Of a stretch of DNA of 64,000 nt, positions 17,400 through 25,462 are shown one piece after another. This stretch comes from Planococcus circulans. Its GTDB lineage: Bacteria > Bacillota > Bacilli > Bacillales_A > Planococcaceae. The stretch is taken from contig NZ_JAIQCL010000002.1 in assembly GCF_020023385.1 (NCBI RefSeq), forward strand, positions 186,001 through 250,000, written 5' to 3'. The position numbers and the translations under genes were made by a program. How positions within the stretch are numbered: position 1 is the first letter of the stretch; the number at the start of each line of letters is the position of its first letter. Under the pieces are notes generated by a model. It had not been told where the DNA came from. It did no database searches and saw nothing but the letters and a program-made list of their open reading frames with translations.

Positions 17400-18398
17400 A
17401 TGACAGTTAAGACGCCCTCTTTATTGCCTGACATCTTTTTCTTACCGGAATGGGGCAGTGCATACGCGAAACAGGAGAAAGGGAAAAATGAGGTTTTTGA
17501 GTTTGTGACGGACTTCGGTCGTGTCCATTACCAATTTGTTGTGCGGCCGATCCCAATTGAAGTAGTGGGCATCACATACTACGATACCATCACCCCTTTT
17601 GGCCCAGGTGGACCGTTGATCATCAGCTGTGCAGCAGGCAGAAAAAAAGAGCTTGCGGCAGCATTCGATGCCGCATTCCAAGAATACTGCATGGACCATC
17701 ACATCGTTTCGGAGTACGTCCGCTTCAATTCATGGGTGAAGAATGCCAAAGACTTTGAGGAAATCTATAGCATCGACAACCGTGGAATATCGATGTACAT
17801 CGACTTGACCGTGGACGATTATTTTATGGAAGAATTCAAATCCAGCACGCGCCAACAAGTCCGCCGGGCTTTGAAAAATAACGTGGAAATTGAGTATGAC
17901 TATACGGGTTCCACGGTCGAGGAGTTTCACCGGCTCTATGAAATCATGGCGAATCGGAATAACATTCCGAATCATTACCGGTTCTCGAAAGAGTTGCTGG
18001 CGGAATCGTTCACTTTGCTGAAAGGCAAACAATTCATCGTCTACGCGAAATACGAAGGCCACTATATTTCGGGATCATTGTATGTGCATCACAGGGAGTT
18101 CCTGCATTACCATCTGGCGGCGAATGACCCTGAATTTTTCTGCGTCGCGGGCAATAGCCTGGTGCTGAACGAAGGCTGCCGCTGGGGAGTCGAGCATAAC
18201 AAAAAACAACTGCATCTTGGCGGAGCTACAAGCGACGAGCTATACCGCTTCAAGCGCGGGTTCACGAAAACCACACCGCTGGACATCCTGACCGGCAAGA
18301 AAATCCGCAACGAAATGGCCTACAAGCTTCTGTCGGATTATCAGTTGAGCAGAGGCGCTATTGAGAATCCTGACTATTTTCCGCTTTACCGTGGATGA
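17400..18398 (+). CDS. GNAT/FemAB-like acyltransferase
   Basis: A 332-residue protein of the GNAT superfamily branch with two tandem acyltransferase folds (FemAB/BioF2-like). The C-terminal half holds the best marks: STRQQVRRALKNNVEIEYDYTGSTVEEFHRLYEIM, the alpha segment NRNNIPNHYRFSKELLAESF, and HYHLAANDPEFFCVAGNSLVLNEGCRWGVEH followed by LHLGGA, the pattern of peptide-bridge and cell-surface amino-acyl or acetyl transferases. It may add an acetyl or aminoacyl group to a cell-wall precursor or polysaccharide; this is inferred from family. AAAGGAGG is about 9 nt before the ATG. The upstream 370 bp hold only the terminator of the previous gene. Confidence 0.8.
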   Translation: MTVKTPSLLPDIFFLPEWGSAYAKQEKGKNEVFEFVTDFGRVHYQFVVRPIPIEVVGITYYDTITPFGPGGPLIISCAAGRKKELAAAFDAAFQEYCMDHHIVSEYVRFNSWVKNAKDFEEIYSIDNRGISMYIDLTVDDYFMEEFKSSTRQQVRRALKNNVEIEYDYTGSTVEEFHRLYEIMANRNNIPNHYRFSKELLAESFTLLKGKQFIVYAKYEGHYISGSLYVHHREFLHYHLAANDPEFFCVAGNSLVLNEGCRWGVEHNKKQLHLGGATSDELYRFKRGFTKTTPLDILTGKKIRNEMAYKLLSDYQLSRGAIENPDYFPLYRG

Positions 18399-18417
18399 TC
18401 TTCATAATATAAATACG

Positions 18418-18456
18418 ACAGCTTGCAGCGTTTTAGAGGAAAAGCAGGCTGTTTTT
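18418..18456 (+). terminator. Terminator after the GNAT/FemAB-like gene
   Basis: ACAGCTTGC (18418-18426) pairs with GCAGGCTGT (18444-18452), one G-U pair, followed by TTTTCTTC. Confidence 0.75.
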
Positions 18457-18499
18457 CTTCTGCAGATGGTTAGCCGTCAACTTGTAATTACTTTGTCAA

Positions 18500-18675
18500 T
18501 CCATTCCCATTGATCTCACTGACACCGGGCTTCATCGATAAGCCGATCATTCCGGAAGAAAGCACAGTAAAGTTGAGGTCCATGACACCGATGCAGTGTC
18601 TCGAAAATCGGAAGAAATGGCAAAAACGACGTTGCTTATGGCTTCAAAGGGTTCTTCGTTCATGGCAGGCAGCAC
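18500..18675 (+). pseudogene. Possible decayed coding remnant, unidentified
   Basis: Two overlapping plus-strand frames together give one protein-like string: ISLTPGFIDKPIIPEEST in the first frame, then, after an apparent single-base shift near 18571, KVEVHDTDAVSRKSEEMAK and TTLLMASKGSSFMAGST in the next. There is no ribosome site. The product is not recognised. It lies between terminators 18418-18456 and 18676-18713. I report it only as a possible gene end left after rearrangement. Confidence 0.25.
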
Positions 18676-18713
18676 AAAAAGGAGGCGGTCTCATTTGGGG
18701 CCGTCTCCTTTTT
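18676..18713. terminator. Bidirectional terminator ending the E1/lipoyl operon
   Basis: AAAAAGGAGGCGG and CCGTCTCCTTTTT form a stem with one mismatch, T run on both strands. It sits about 45 nt after the minus-strand stop of the lipoyl gene, so that gene ends with its own terminator. Confidence 0.85.
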
Positions 18714-18756
18714 GGTATGCTTGCCAGGGGATTCCTAGAGTGCAAGTCCCGTTGTT

Positions 18757-19209
18757 TCAAAGCCCCGACTCGTCCCGGATATCTTCTTCCGTGATGCTGC
18801 CGTTTTTTCCTGTTCCTTTAACCGTCTCCAGATTGACTCCGAGATCTTTTGCCAGCCGCCTTAGCCTCGGCGAGACTCGCACGAAGCTGCTGGATGCCTG
18901 GCTATCAGCGTTTGTTTCGGCTTTCGCTTCCTGTGCAGGCGGTTCATCTTGGGCTGTTCCTTTTCCGGCAGTCCCTTCAGGATCGATGGTTGCCAGCACA
19001 TCTCCGACTTTTGCAGAATCGCCTCTTTTGACCGCAATTTCCTGTATGGTTCCGCTGCTTTCAGCGATTATTTCGGAAACGGCTTTTTCCGTCTGGACTT
19101 CCACTAATGGCTGTCCTTTTTCCACGAAATCGCCAACTGATACAAACCAGAGGACCATTAAACTCTCCTCTACATCCTCATCCAATTGCGGCAATCGGAC
19201 TTCAATCAT
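18757..19209 (-). CDS. Short E2-like protein: lipoyl domain plus E3-binding domain, no acyltransferase domain
   Basis: A 150-residue protein. Residues 1-76 are a lipoyl domain with the attachment lysine at about position 42 in VEVQTEKAVSEI; 77-108 are an Ala/Glu-rich linker; 110-148 are a peripheral subunit-binding domain (VSPRLRRLAKDLGV...GSITEEDIRD). Standard E2 proteins continue for about 230 residues into the catalytic acyltransferase core; here TGA follows IRDESGL and a terminator follows 45 nt later, so the short form appears intended and not a sequencing cut. It is third in an operon after E1 alpha and E1 beta, 19 bp apart. It could carry the acyl group to an E2 core encoded elsewhere or form an E2-less complex. 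Confidence 0.85.
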   Translation of the reverse strand: MIEVRLPQLDEDVEESLMVLWFVSVGDFVEKGQPLVEVQTEKAVSEIIAESSGTIQEIAVKRGDSAKVGDVLATIDPEGTAGKGTAQDEPPAQEAKAETNADSQASSSFVRVSPRLRRLAKDLGVNLETVKGTGKNGSITEEDIRDESGL

Positions 19210-19228
19210 TCCACCACCTCCAGAGTCA

Positions 19229-20251
19229 CTATGCTTCGTCCATCATCTTTTTCACTTGCTCATAGATTTTATTCGGCCCTGGAATGACGAAGTCTTCCAA
19301 GACGCCGCTGTACGGAATCGGCACATCGGGAATGGCCAGCCGGCTGATCGGCGCTTCCATTTCGAAGAAGGCTTCTTCCGCGACAATCGCTGAAACTTCT
19401 GCTGTCATACCGTAGGACAGGTAATCTTCATCGACTACAAGCAGGCGATGGGTTTTCTTCACGGACTCGATGATGGTGCCTTTATCGATCGGTGCCAGTG
19501 ACCGCAAATCGATGACTTCCGCTTCGATGCCGTCTTTGGCAAGGCGCTCCGCCGCTTCGACCGCGTAATGGGTCATCATTTGAATGCCGACGATCGTCAC
19601 GTCTTTGCCTTCCCGGACGACTTTTGCTTTATTCAACGGAACGGTATAGGATTCTTCCGGCACATTGTCGACGGCGACATCCAACTGCTCCATCCAGCCC
19701 AACCCCTGGAGTGATTTATGGAACATGAAGACAACCGGATTGTCATCGCGGATCGCTGACACCATCATCCCTTTCAAGTCGTACGGATTGGATGGTGCGA
19801 CCACTTTCATGCCCGGCATATGGGCAAAGGCCGCATAAAGTGTCTGCGAATGTTGACCCGCATCCCGGTAGCCGCCGCCGACAGCAGTCATCAGCACCAT
19901 CGGCAGTTTGACGTTGCCGCCTGACATATACGGGATTTTCGCCATGTGGTTATAGATCTGGTCCATGCAGACGCCAAAAAAGTCGACGAACATCAATTCG
20001 GCAATCGGCCTCATGCCTTCAGCGGCAGCGCCAATGGCTGCACCGATAAAAGCGGTTTCGGAAATCGGGGTATCCAGCACCCGTTCCGGTCCAAATTTCT
20101 CGATCAATCCTTGTGTCGAACCAAAGATGCCTCCATATTTCCCGATATCCTCTCCCAAGACAAAGACATTCGAATCGCGTTCCATTTCCTGTGAAATGGC
20201 TTCAGCCATCGCTTTATTGCCGGTCAACATCCGTTTTTTTGCTGTTTCCAC
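19229..20251 (-). CDS. 2-oxoacid (acetoin-type) dehydrogenase E1 component, beta subunit
   Basis: A 340-residue transketolase-like E1 beta subunit. Visible family blocks are ETAFIGAAIGAAAEGMRPIAELMFVDF, with the Glu of the cofactor-activating region, GGGYRDAGQHSQTLYAAFAHMPG, and the C-terminal EVIDLRSLAPID, DEDYLSYGMTAEV and RLAIPDVPIPYS. With E1 alpha it forms the thiamine-diphosphate decarboxylase of a 2-oxoacid or acetoin dehydrogenase complex. It lies 23 bp after E1 alpha and 19 bp before the lipoyl protein. The SQT-type phosphate-binding region and GQHSQ resemble AcoB/PdhB; which substrate is used cannot be settled from sequence alone. Confidence 0.93.
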   Translation of the reverse strand: METAKKRMLTGNKAMAEAISQEMERDSNVFVLGEDIGKYGGIFGSTQGLIEKFGPERVLDTPISETAFIGAAIGAAAEGMRPIAELMFVDFFGVCMDQIYNHMAKIPYMSGGNVKLPMVLMTAVGGGYRDAGQHSQTLYAAFAHMPGMKVVAPSNPYDLKGMMVSAIRDDNPVVFMFHKSLQGLGWMEQLDVAVDNVPEESYTVPLNKAKVVREGKDVTIVGIQMMTHYAVEAAERLAKDGIEAEVIDLRSLAPIDKGTIIESVKKTHRLLVVDEDYLSYGMTAEVSAIVAEEAFFEMEAPISRLAIPDVPIPYSGVLEDFVIPGPNKIYEQVKKMMDEA

Positions 20252-20274
20252 AATAGATCGGCTCCTTTTCTGTT

Positions 20275-21288
20275 TTATGGATGGAAGACATCTTTCAATG
20301 CAGATTCCGGATCGGGATAGCTGCTGTCTCTTGCAAACTGGTAGGCTTCATCCACTTCTTGTTTGGCGCGCTTTTCCATGGTTTCCAAATCAGCTTCGCT
20401 GATGTTCTCGGATTCGGCCAACATCTTTCTCAGTTTATTGAGCGGATCCAGTTGGCGAAGCCCCGGCACTTCCGTTTGATCCCGGTACAGTTCTGGATCT
20501 CCCTGGAAATGGCCCAGGTAGCGGTAGGTTTCGATTTCAATGATGGTCGGTCCTTGACCGTTGCGCGCTCTGGCCACCGCTTCCTCAGCTGCTTTATACA
20601 TGGCGATCGGGTCGTTGTCTTTTACGTAGGCACCGGCAATGCCATAAGCAGACGCCCGTAAATCATTCGACTCAACGGACGTGGACGCTTTTTTCGCCAC
20701 AGAAATGCCGTACGAATTGTCTTCTACGACGACAATGAGCGGCAGATTCCAAACGGCTGCCAGATTCAGTGATTCGTGGAAAGCCCCGGCGTTCGCTGCA
20801 CCTTCTCCGATGAAAGCGACAGCTACCCAGTCTTTGCCTTTCATTTTGCTGGTCATCGCTGCGCCGACTGCATGGGGGATGCCGGCCCCGACAATGCCTC
20901 CGCAAGAAAATTTCACTTCGGGGTCGAACAGGTGCATATGTCCGCCTTTCCCTTTGCCAAGCCCCGTTTCCTTCCCGAAAATCTCAGCGGTCATTTTCTT
21001 CAAATCGACCCCTTTGGCAATAGCATGGTGATGGGGACGGTGAGGAGCCGTCACCGTGTCGTCTTTCGTCAAGTGCACACAGATGCCCACTGCGGCTGGT
21101 TCCTGCCCGGTGGCTAAGTGCATTTCACCCGGCACAGTCCCGGCTCCGATATTGAATACCGGCGTTTTCCCTTCCATGTACGCTTCCGCCATCTGGTCTT
21201 CGTAGTAACGGATCTTCACCATCTGTTCGTACATCCATTCCATCTTCTCCATAGATACTGCGGGTTGCTTTTCTTCAAACATAGTCAC
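20275..21288 (-). CDS. 2-oxoacid (acetoin-type) dehydrogenase E1 component, alpha subunit
   Basis: About 337 residues. The thiamine-diphosphate motif is GEGAANAGAFHESLNLAAVWNLP, ending NS in VVEDNSYGIS, and the substrate-channel histidines are in PHRPHHHAIAKG, as in AcoA and PdhA. GTVPGEMHLATGQEPAAVG is the conserved N-terminal block. I start it at the GTG at 21288, 7 nt after AAAGGAGG; the ATG at 21282 is the alternative, and an upstream TTG would lie inside the ribosome site. It heads the operon E1 alpha, E1 beta, lipoyl protein; no E3 (lipoamide dehydrogenase) is present, so E3 is supplied from elsewhere. Confidence 0.93.
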   Translation of the reverse strand: MTMFEEKQPAVSMEKMEWMYEQMVKIRYYEDQMAEAYMEGKTPVFNIGAGTVPGEMHLATGQEPAAVGICVHLTKDDTVTAPHRPHHHAIAKGVDLKKMTAEIFGKETGLGKGKGGHMHLFDPEVKFSCGGIVGAGIPHAVGAAMTSKMKGKDWVAVAFIGEGAANAGAFHESLNLAAVWNLPLIVVVEDNSYGISVAKKASTSVESNDLRASAYGIAGAYVKDNDPIAMYKAAEEAVARARNGQGPTIIEIETYRYLGHFQGDPELYRDQTEVPGLRQLDPLNKLRKMLAESENISEADLETMEKRAKQEVDEAYQFARDSSYPDPESALKDVFHP

Positions 21289-21365
21289 TGCTTTTCCTCC
21301 TTTCAACTAGATAAAGACGTGCATCCAATGGCCGGCAACATTTTTGAATGTATATAAACATCTTC

Positions 21366-21396
21366 ATAATAACACCTTTTTCTTAATTTATGTCAA
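21366..21396 (-). promoter_or_regulatory. Promoter candidate for the E1/lipoyl operon
   Basis: On the minus strand TTGACA (21391-21396) and TATTAT (21366-21371) are separated by 19 bp, an acceptable sigma-A promoter about 80 bp before the E1 alpha start. No -24/-12 sigma-54 pattern, usual for acetoin operons, was seen. Confidence 0.5.
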
Positions 21397-21576
21397 TATT
21401 CAGATTATTTAAGTGGTAATGTAAAAATTGCGTCACTGACCGCAAAATGCTTCAGTTTACATTATGGGTTTAGAGTGGCAAAGGTTTCGTTGAATCAACT
21501 CGTAAAGGAAGAGAGTTGATATTTCCTTCTCTTTTGTTACGCTTAAGTTCACAGGCTTGGGAAGGGAGTTCTTCAA

Positions 21577-21891
21577 ATGGAGCCGTTGATGGACATCATC
21601 CTCATTGTTTTGCCAATTGCGTTTGTTGGGGCGATTGCTATATTTGTCATTACCCGGCTTAAAGCCAAACAAAAGAAGGGAACGCTCGGAAAGAAAGACA
21701 CCACCGAAGCTCAAACACTGTTGGACAGTTTGATTCCGCTTGGCATGATTTTCGGAAGCGCACTCGGTGTAGTTGTTGGTATCATTTTCAGTATTTCATT
21801 GGGCAACGCCATTGTATTAGGATCAGGAATTGGCATGTTGGTCGGCTATTTTGCTTATGAATTTTACAGTAAAGAAGAAAGCCATTCATAA
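21577..21891 (+). CDS. Small integral membrane protein, unknown function
   Basis: A 104-residue protein with three hydrophobic segments: IILIVLPIAFVGAIAIFVI at the N-terminus, IPLGMIFGSALGVVVGIIFSI in the middle, and AIVLGSGIGMLVGYFAYEF near the end. The second and third are glycine-spaced, a glycine-zipper pattern. A basic loop (KAKQKKGTLGKK) separates the first helix from the rest, probably cytoplasmic. GAAGGGAG precedes the ATG at 21577; a second ATG at 21589 is possible. I do not recognise a family. It is followed by the 27-codon gene at 21979, and both lie in front of one terminator, so they may be co-expressed. Confidence 0.65.
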   Translation: MEPLMDIILIVLPIAFVGAIAIFVITRLKAKQKKGTLGKKDTTEAQTLLDSLIPLGMIFGSALGVVVGIIFSISLGNAIVLGSGIGMLVGYFAYEFYSKEESHS

Positions 21892-21978
21892 TGGGTGCTC
21901 TTGACGAGCTGATGAAACTTTTTAATTTCAACTACGTATTAGAATCAACAAGTCCAATGAAACCAGGAGGTAATTTCA

Positions 21979-22062
21979 TGGCTGCAATTATTCCAGCATT
22001 GTTGGTTATCTTTTTAGGCGTCTATGCTGCTTCCTCCAAAAAGAACAAACAACACCGCTAAA
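21979..22062 (+). CDS. 27-residue membrane peptide
   Basis: A 28-codon frame with a near-ideal ribosome site (CCAGGAGG, 8 nt before ATG) encodes MAAIIPALLVIFLGVYAASSKKNKQHR: one hydrophobic helix of about 18 residues followed by a strongly basic tail. Such single-helix peptides are common small-protein genes and are missed by length cut-offs. A terminator follows 60 nt after the stop. Function is unknown; an antimicrobial or toxin-like role is possible but not shown, and a small regulatory membrane peptide is equally plausible. Confidence 0.6.
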
Positions 22063-22116
22063 TCACTTCTTTGTTCCAATGCCACTTCTATATTACTGAG
22101 TAAAATTGCAAGCAAT

Positions 22117-22163
22117 GAAAGCCGTATCCGGGAACCGTAAAGTTTTCGGGATACGGTTTTTTT
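22117..22163 (+). terminator. Terminator, cassette family F copy 1
   Basis: CCGTATCC (22122-22129) and GGATACGG (22149-22156) enclose GGGAACCGTAAAGTTTTCG, then seven T. Arms, loop and tail recur at 24741-24784. Confidence 0.85.
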
Positions 22164-22348
22164 ATATAGAGCTATAAGAACATGGAGAAATTACTTGCAG
22201 AAAAATCCTTCTTCCAGCTTTCCGTTATATAGTTGAATCTTTTTAAGCATGGCTTCTGTATAATTAAAGCAGTTCTTTAAAAACCTCACCTTATTCACTC
22301 ACTTTTAACGGTTCGTTTCTCACTTTTTTTCAAGAAAGGCATGATTTA

Positions 22349-23143
22349 ATGGGCACCGTTTCACTTGTCATCTTTCTCTTAATTCTTCCATGTGCCTGGT
22401 TTTTCTGGACCACCATGAGTTTGAAAAGGGGCAAAAAGAAAAACACACACTGGAAAATATCTCTAGCCACTCTCATTGCAGTGATCTTTACCAGCGTTGG
22501 TTTAAATTATTATTTCTCCGACGCATATCAGCTTTCTTTTTTTCAGAATGGATCTGAAAGCATAGTTGCACTTATTGTTTGTGCCGCATTTCTGCTGGTG
22601 ATTGTCATCATTAATCTGATTGTCAGCCACATGTTTAAAGGTGCACCCAAATCATTCCATAACCCTAAGGCAGTTTGGGTTTTCACAGCGGTGTTTTGTA
22701 CCACTATTCTATTTTTCATCATGTGGGTGTATCCATTAGCGGAGAAAGCATCGTATATCCATAAAGTTGAAAATGCGCTGGCTCTATCTGAACAGCAACA
22801 AGCCCCTGAGGAAATCACCGTGCTGTTTATGAGTTCCGAAAGGAAATGCTTCCGGACGCATACATCAAACTGCCATTCCGAACCGTACCAAAACTCATTT
22901 TTCCTCAAAAACAATTTAGATACACAAAAAGAAGTCCAATTGCGTATTCGAGCGCTGGGTTCCGAACAACAAGAACTGAAGGTAATCGAGTCGGATATCA
23001 TGACGCTGGAAGCGGGGGAATTGAAGTTGGTCGAGACGGAGGAATCCTTTGATGAAGCGAGCATCTGGAGCCGCTCTTCTTTTGAAACGGATCGACGAGT
23101 CCAGTCCTATGAATCTTTGTACAGATACCGCGATGTCGACTAA
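22349..23143 (+). CDS. Hypothetical four-helix membrane protein with extracellular-type C-terminal domain
   Basis: A 264-residue protein, not assigned to a family. Hydrophobic helices lie at about 4-24, 37-56, 69-93 and 110-130. The last about 130 residues are hydrophilic: IHKVENALALSEQQQAPEEITVLFMSSERKC, then a charged beta-rich segment (VQLRIRALGSEQQELKVIESDIMTLEAGELKLVETE). Two cysteines (RKCFRTHTSNCHSEP) about ten residues apart could form a disulfide if that part faces outward. AAGAAAGGCATG lies before the ATG, a modest ribosome site. It stands alone and ends at a perfect-stem terminator. Confidence 0.65.
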   Translation: MGTVSLVIFLLILPCAWFFWTTMSLKRGKKKNTHWKISLATLIAVIFTSVGLNYYFSDAYQLSFFQNGSESIVALIVCAAFLLVIVIINLIVSHMFKGAPKSFHNPKAVWVFTAVFCTTILFFIMWVYPLAEKASYIHKVENALALSEQQQAPEEITVLFMSSERKCFRTHTSNCHSEPYQNSFFLKNNLDTQKEVQLRIRALGSEQQELKVIESDIMTLEAGELKLVETEESFDEASIWSRSSFETDRRVQSYESLYRYRDVD

Positions 23144-23397
23144 AAAAATCCGTGAAGTAAAAGCGAGGAATGCTTTACTTCACGGATTTTACTGTCTAGA
23201 TCAACTCTCTTCATCACCGCAAAATTAAATTGCGCCCTATGTATGACACCCAATAATACTTCATTCTTGAGTTCATCTATTCCAAAGAGTTCATTTTTGG
23301 TGCAAACCGTTTCCGCGCCGATTTCTTCTGAAATCTTTTGGACGTTATTGACGATTTCTCCATCGATCAAGTTGATCATGATTTCTATAGTGAACAA
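23140..23397 (-). CDS. Doubtful 85-codon open frame (possible gene remnant)
   Basis: The frame begins MFTIEIMINLIDGEIVNNV and reads acidic, protein-like sequence to about residue 65, but there is no ribosome site upstream and its last 16 codons run straight through the terminator hairpin at 23144-23190. I do not recognise it. It may be the degraded end of a gene or a chance frame. Confidence 0.25.
   Translation of the reverse strand: MFTIEIMINLIDGEIVNNVQKISEEIGAETVCTKNELFGIDELKNEVLLGVIHRAQFNFAVMKRVDLDSKIREVKHSSLLLHGFF
23144..23190. terminator. Perfect-stem bidirectional terminator
   Basis: AAAATCCGTGAAGTAAA and TTTACTTCACGGATTTT form a 17-bp stem around AGCGAGGAATGC, starting at the stop of the 22349 gene. 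The following 490 bp to 23684 hold no gene I can support beyond the doubtful frame listed. Confidence 0.92.
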
Positions 23398-23684
23398 TAC
23401 TAGGTTTATATAAACGGTAAATTAATCGATTTGATTATTATGAGCTACATTCATACATTACAAAATGGGAATTTTATGTATTTAAGTTAATAGTTTTATG
23501 GTACTATTTATTCAGTGTTTGTAGTAGTCCAATAGTTTTGTTGATAGGAAGGGAGCATGCTCCGGTAATGCTGAATATACTGTGGAGAAGTATTTGGAAT
23601 TTATAAAAAAATGTAATTCTATGGGAGTACGGGGTTCAATGCTGGGCTGGGTAGTAAAAAAGAAAGAAAATAGGAGATGAAGAA

Positions 23685-24680
23685 ATGGCGATAAAGAAAA
23701 AATGGCTGAGTTTTTTGATGGTACTGGGTGTCCTGCTGCTGTTGTCCGCTTGCGGCGGATCGCCTGAAAGTAAGATAATCGGCAGTTGGAAATTAGTTTT
23801 AGGCGACAACGAAGCATCTTACCTGGAGATAAGCGAAGAAAGAATACTAACAAGGGAACAAGATGAAGAACCGATGACTATTGAATACATCTTAACTGAA
23901 ACTCAAGACGATAACTTTATGGTAGAAGTGGTTAATCCAGAAAGTGGCGTTAATGAATTTGTGTTTGAAGGGTTCTTTGAAAATAAAAACACGATAAAAC
24001 TTTTAACAAACTCAAATAATCCAGATGGAGATCGCCAATTAGTCAGAGTGGATAGCATAACAGAGGAAATGGAAAAAGATGAGGTAATATTACAAGAAAT
24101 AGAGGAAGAAGAGCAAGCAAAAGCTGAAAAAGAACAAGAGATGGCAAGTAAAGAAGCAGAAAAGCTGCGAGCAGAAGAGGACAAAGAGCAGAAAGCATTA
24201 GCTAAAGAAGAAGCGCTAAAAATGTTGGAAGATGAGCGAGCGCGAGCAAGTGAAGAAGAACAAGCAGCAGCAGATGAAGAAGAGCAGAAAGAAGTGGCAA
24301 CAGCAGAGGCCGCTACGCAATCCGCTGTCCAAACGAATGGTTCGAATGGTTATTTGCAGAAGGCAGATAATCTTGATGAAGAGATAATGGATGAAGCAAA
24401 GAAATTGTTTGCACATGATTTAGAATCGGGTTTTTATGGCCAGTATTATAGTGACTGGGATGACTTATTAAACGAAGTATGGGGCGAACTTAAGTCCACA
24501 ATTTCACAAGCAGAATTTGAAAACCTGAAGAGTGATCAAAATGATTGGATCAAAATGAAAGAACAAAATTTTGCTGAGATGCCAAAAGAACGGGCATATG
24601 AAAGAGCTGCAGGGATGGACTATTTAGCATTTGAAACGAAAGATAGAACTTATTATCTGATTGAAAATTATTTAAATTAA
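23685..24680 (+). CDS. Lipoprotein with Glu/Lys coiled coil and LprI-like C-terminal domain
   Basis: 331 residues. A lipoprotein signal peptide ends in LLSACGG, so Cys23 should be diacylated and the protein anchored outside the membrane. Residues about 28-125 are a small beta-rich domain (IIGSWKLVLGDNEASYLEISEER). Residues about 130-205 are a coiled coil of E/K/A repeats. The C-terminal about 100 residues (YYSDWDDLLNEVWGELKSTISQAEFENLKSDQNDWIK) match the LprI/DUF1311 pattern, which in other bacteria includes lysozyme-inhibitor-type proteins. A cell-envelope protective or binding role is inferred. AATAGGAGATG precedes the ATG. Monocistronic with a family F terminator downstream. Confidence 0.82.
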   Translation: MAIKKKWLSFLMVLGVLLLLSACGGSPESKIIGSWKLVLGDNEASYLEISEERILTREQDEEPMTIEYILTETQDDNFMVEVVNPESGVNEFVFEGFFENKNTIKLLTNSNNPDGDRQLVRVDSITEEMEKDEVILQEIEEEEQAKAEKEQEMASKEAEKLRAEEDKEQKALAKEEALKMLEDERARASEEEQAAADEEEQKEVATAEAATQSAVQTNGSNGYLQKADNLDEEIMDEAKKLFAHDLESGFYGQYYSDWDDLLNEVWGELKSTISQAEFENLKSDQNDWIKMKEQNFAEMPKERAYERAAGMDYLAFETKDRTYYLIENYLN

Positions 24681-24740
24681 TAAATCGCTTTTTATTTTCC
24701 AAAGGCAATTAAATTCATTTCCTGTAATTGCATGCAAAGA

Positions 24741-24784
24741 AAACCGTATTCGGGAACCATAAAGGTTTCAGGATACGGTTTTGG
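24741..24784 (+). terminator. Terminator, cassette family F copy 2
   Basis: ACCGTATTC...GGATACGGTTTTGG repeats the hairpin at 22117-22163, including the internal CGGGAACC and TTTC stretches. The tail is a weaker T run (TTTTGG), so strength may be lower. Confidence 0.7.
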
Positions 24785-24849
24785 CATTTAGACTTGAAAA
24801 GCCAAATTCCTTGCTGGAAGGCGAAATCCAGGATGCTGTCCCAGCTATA

Positions 24850-25239
24850 TCAACTTTGGACTCTCTCCATCACCGCAAAATAATTTCCTTCGTCATCCGC
24901 AAAGTTGAAGCTTCTGCCGGTTCCCATGTTCACTAGGTCGCCGGTCATAACGCCTCTTTTCTTGAAATCAGCGTACAGCTCTTCCACACCGTCGGTATAG
25001 AACATGAGGGAAGGCGTACCGAGTTCCAATTCGGGTGACAGTTTCGAAACCACTTCTTTGTCGTGCAACACGATTGTCGTCTCCGCGTCTTCGGTAGGGG
25101 CGATTTCGATCCACCTCAAGCCCTGTTCTTTCGAGCCTTCATCGGCGACCACAGTAAACCCTGCTTTTTCCGTCCAGAACTTCACTGCTTTGTCCTGATC
25201 CTCCACATACACCATCACTTGCCCAAGCTTGTTGATCAA
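24850..25239 (-). CDS. VOC (glyoxalase/bleomycin resistance) family protein
   Basis: About 129 residues with the betaalpha-beta-beta-beta repeats of the vicinal-oxygen-chelate fold: LGQVMVYVEDQDKAVKFWTEKAGFTVVAD, then LRWIEIAPTEDAETTIVLHD, TPSLMFYTDGVEELYADFKKRGV and FNFADDEGNYFAVMER. The final Glu-containing strand (FAVMER) is the metal-ligand strand in relatives. Members are lyases, dioxygenases or drug-binding proteins; function here is not known. I begin at the TTG at 25239 because GAGGGAG lies about 8 nt upstream and residue numbering then matches relatives. The longer frame adds 20 unlikely residues. Confidence 0.85.
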   Translation of the reverse strand: MINKLGQVMVYVEDQDKAVKFWTEKAGFTVVADEGSKEQGLRWIEIAPTEDAETTIVLHDKEVVSKLSPELELGTPSLMFYTDGVEELYADFKKRGVMTGDLVNMGTGRSFNFADDEGNYFAVMERVQS

Positions 25240-25462
25240 CTGGACCACTCCCTCGCAAAATTGGTTTATTGAGCTCATTATATTTGCTACATTTCCCATA
25301 AGGCAAATTCTTCAAACTGTAAGCTCAACTGCTGACGAGGTGAAATTAAGTCCTGCCGGAGTTTGCGCCACAGCCTTCCGGTTTACAAAATCCGGCCTCA
25401 TTGGTATATTGAGCGTTAATGCAATGGTACACAAATACGGATAAGGAAAAGAGGTTGTGAAA

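Noticed and set aside
21307-21576. Sigma-54 promoter for the E1/lipoyl operon
   Set aside because: No GG...GC -24/-12 pattern; a sigma-A-like TTGACA/TATTAT pair is the better candidate.
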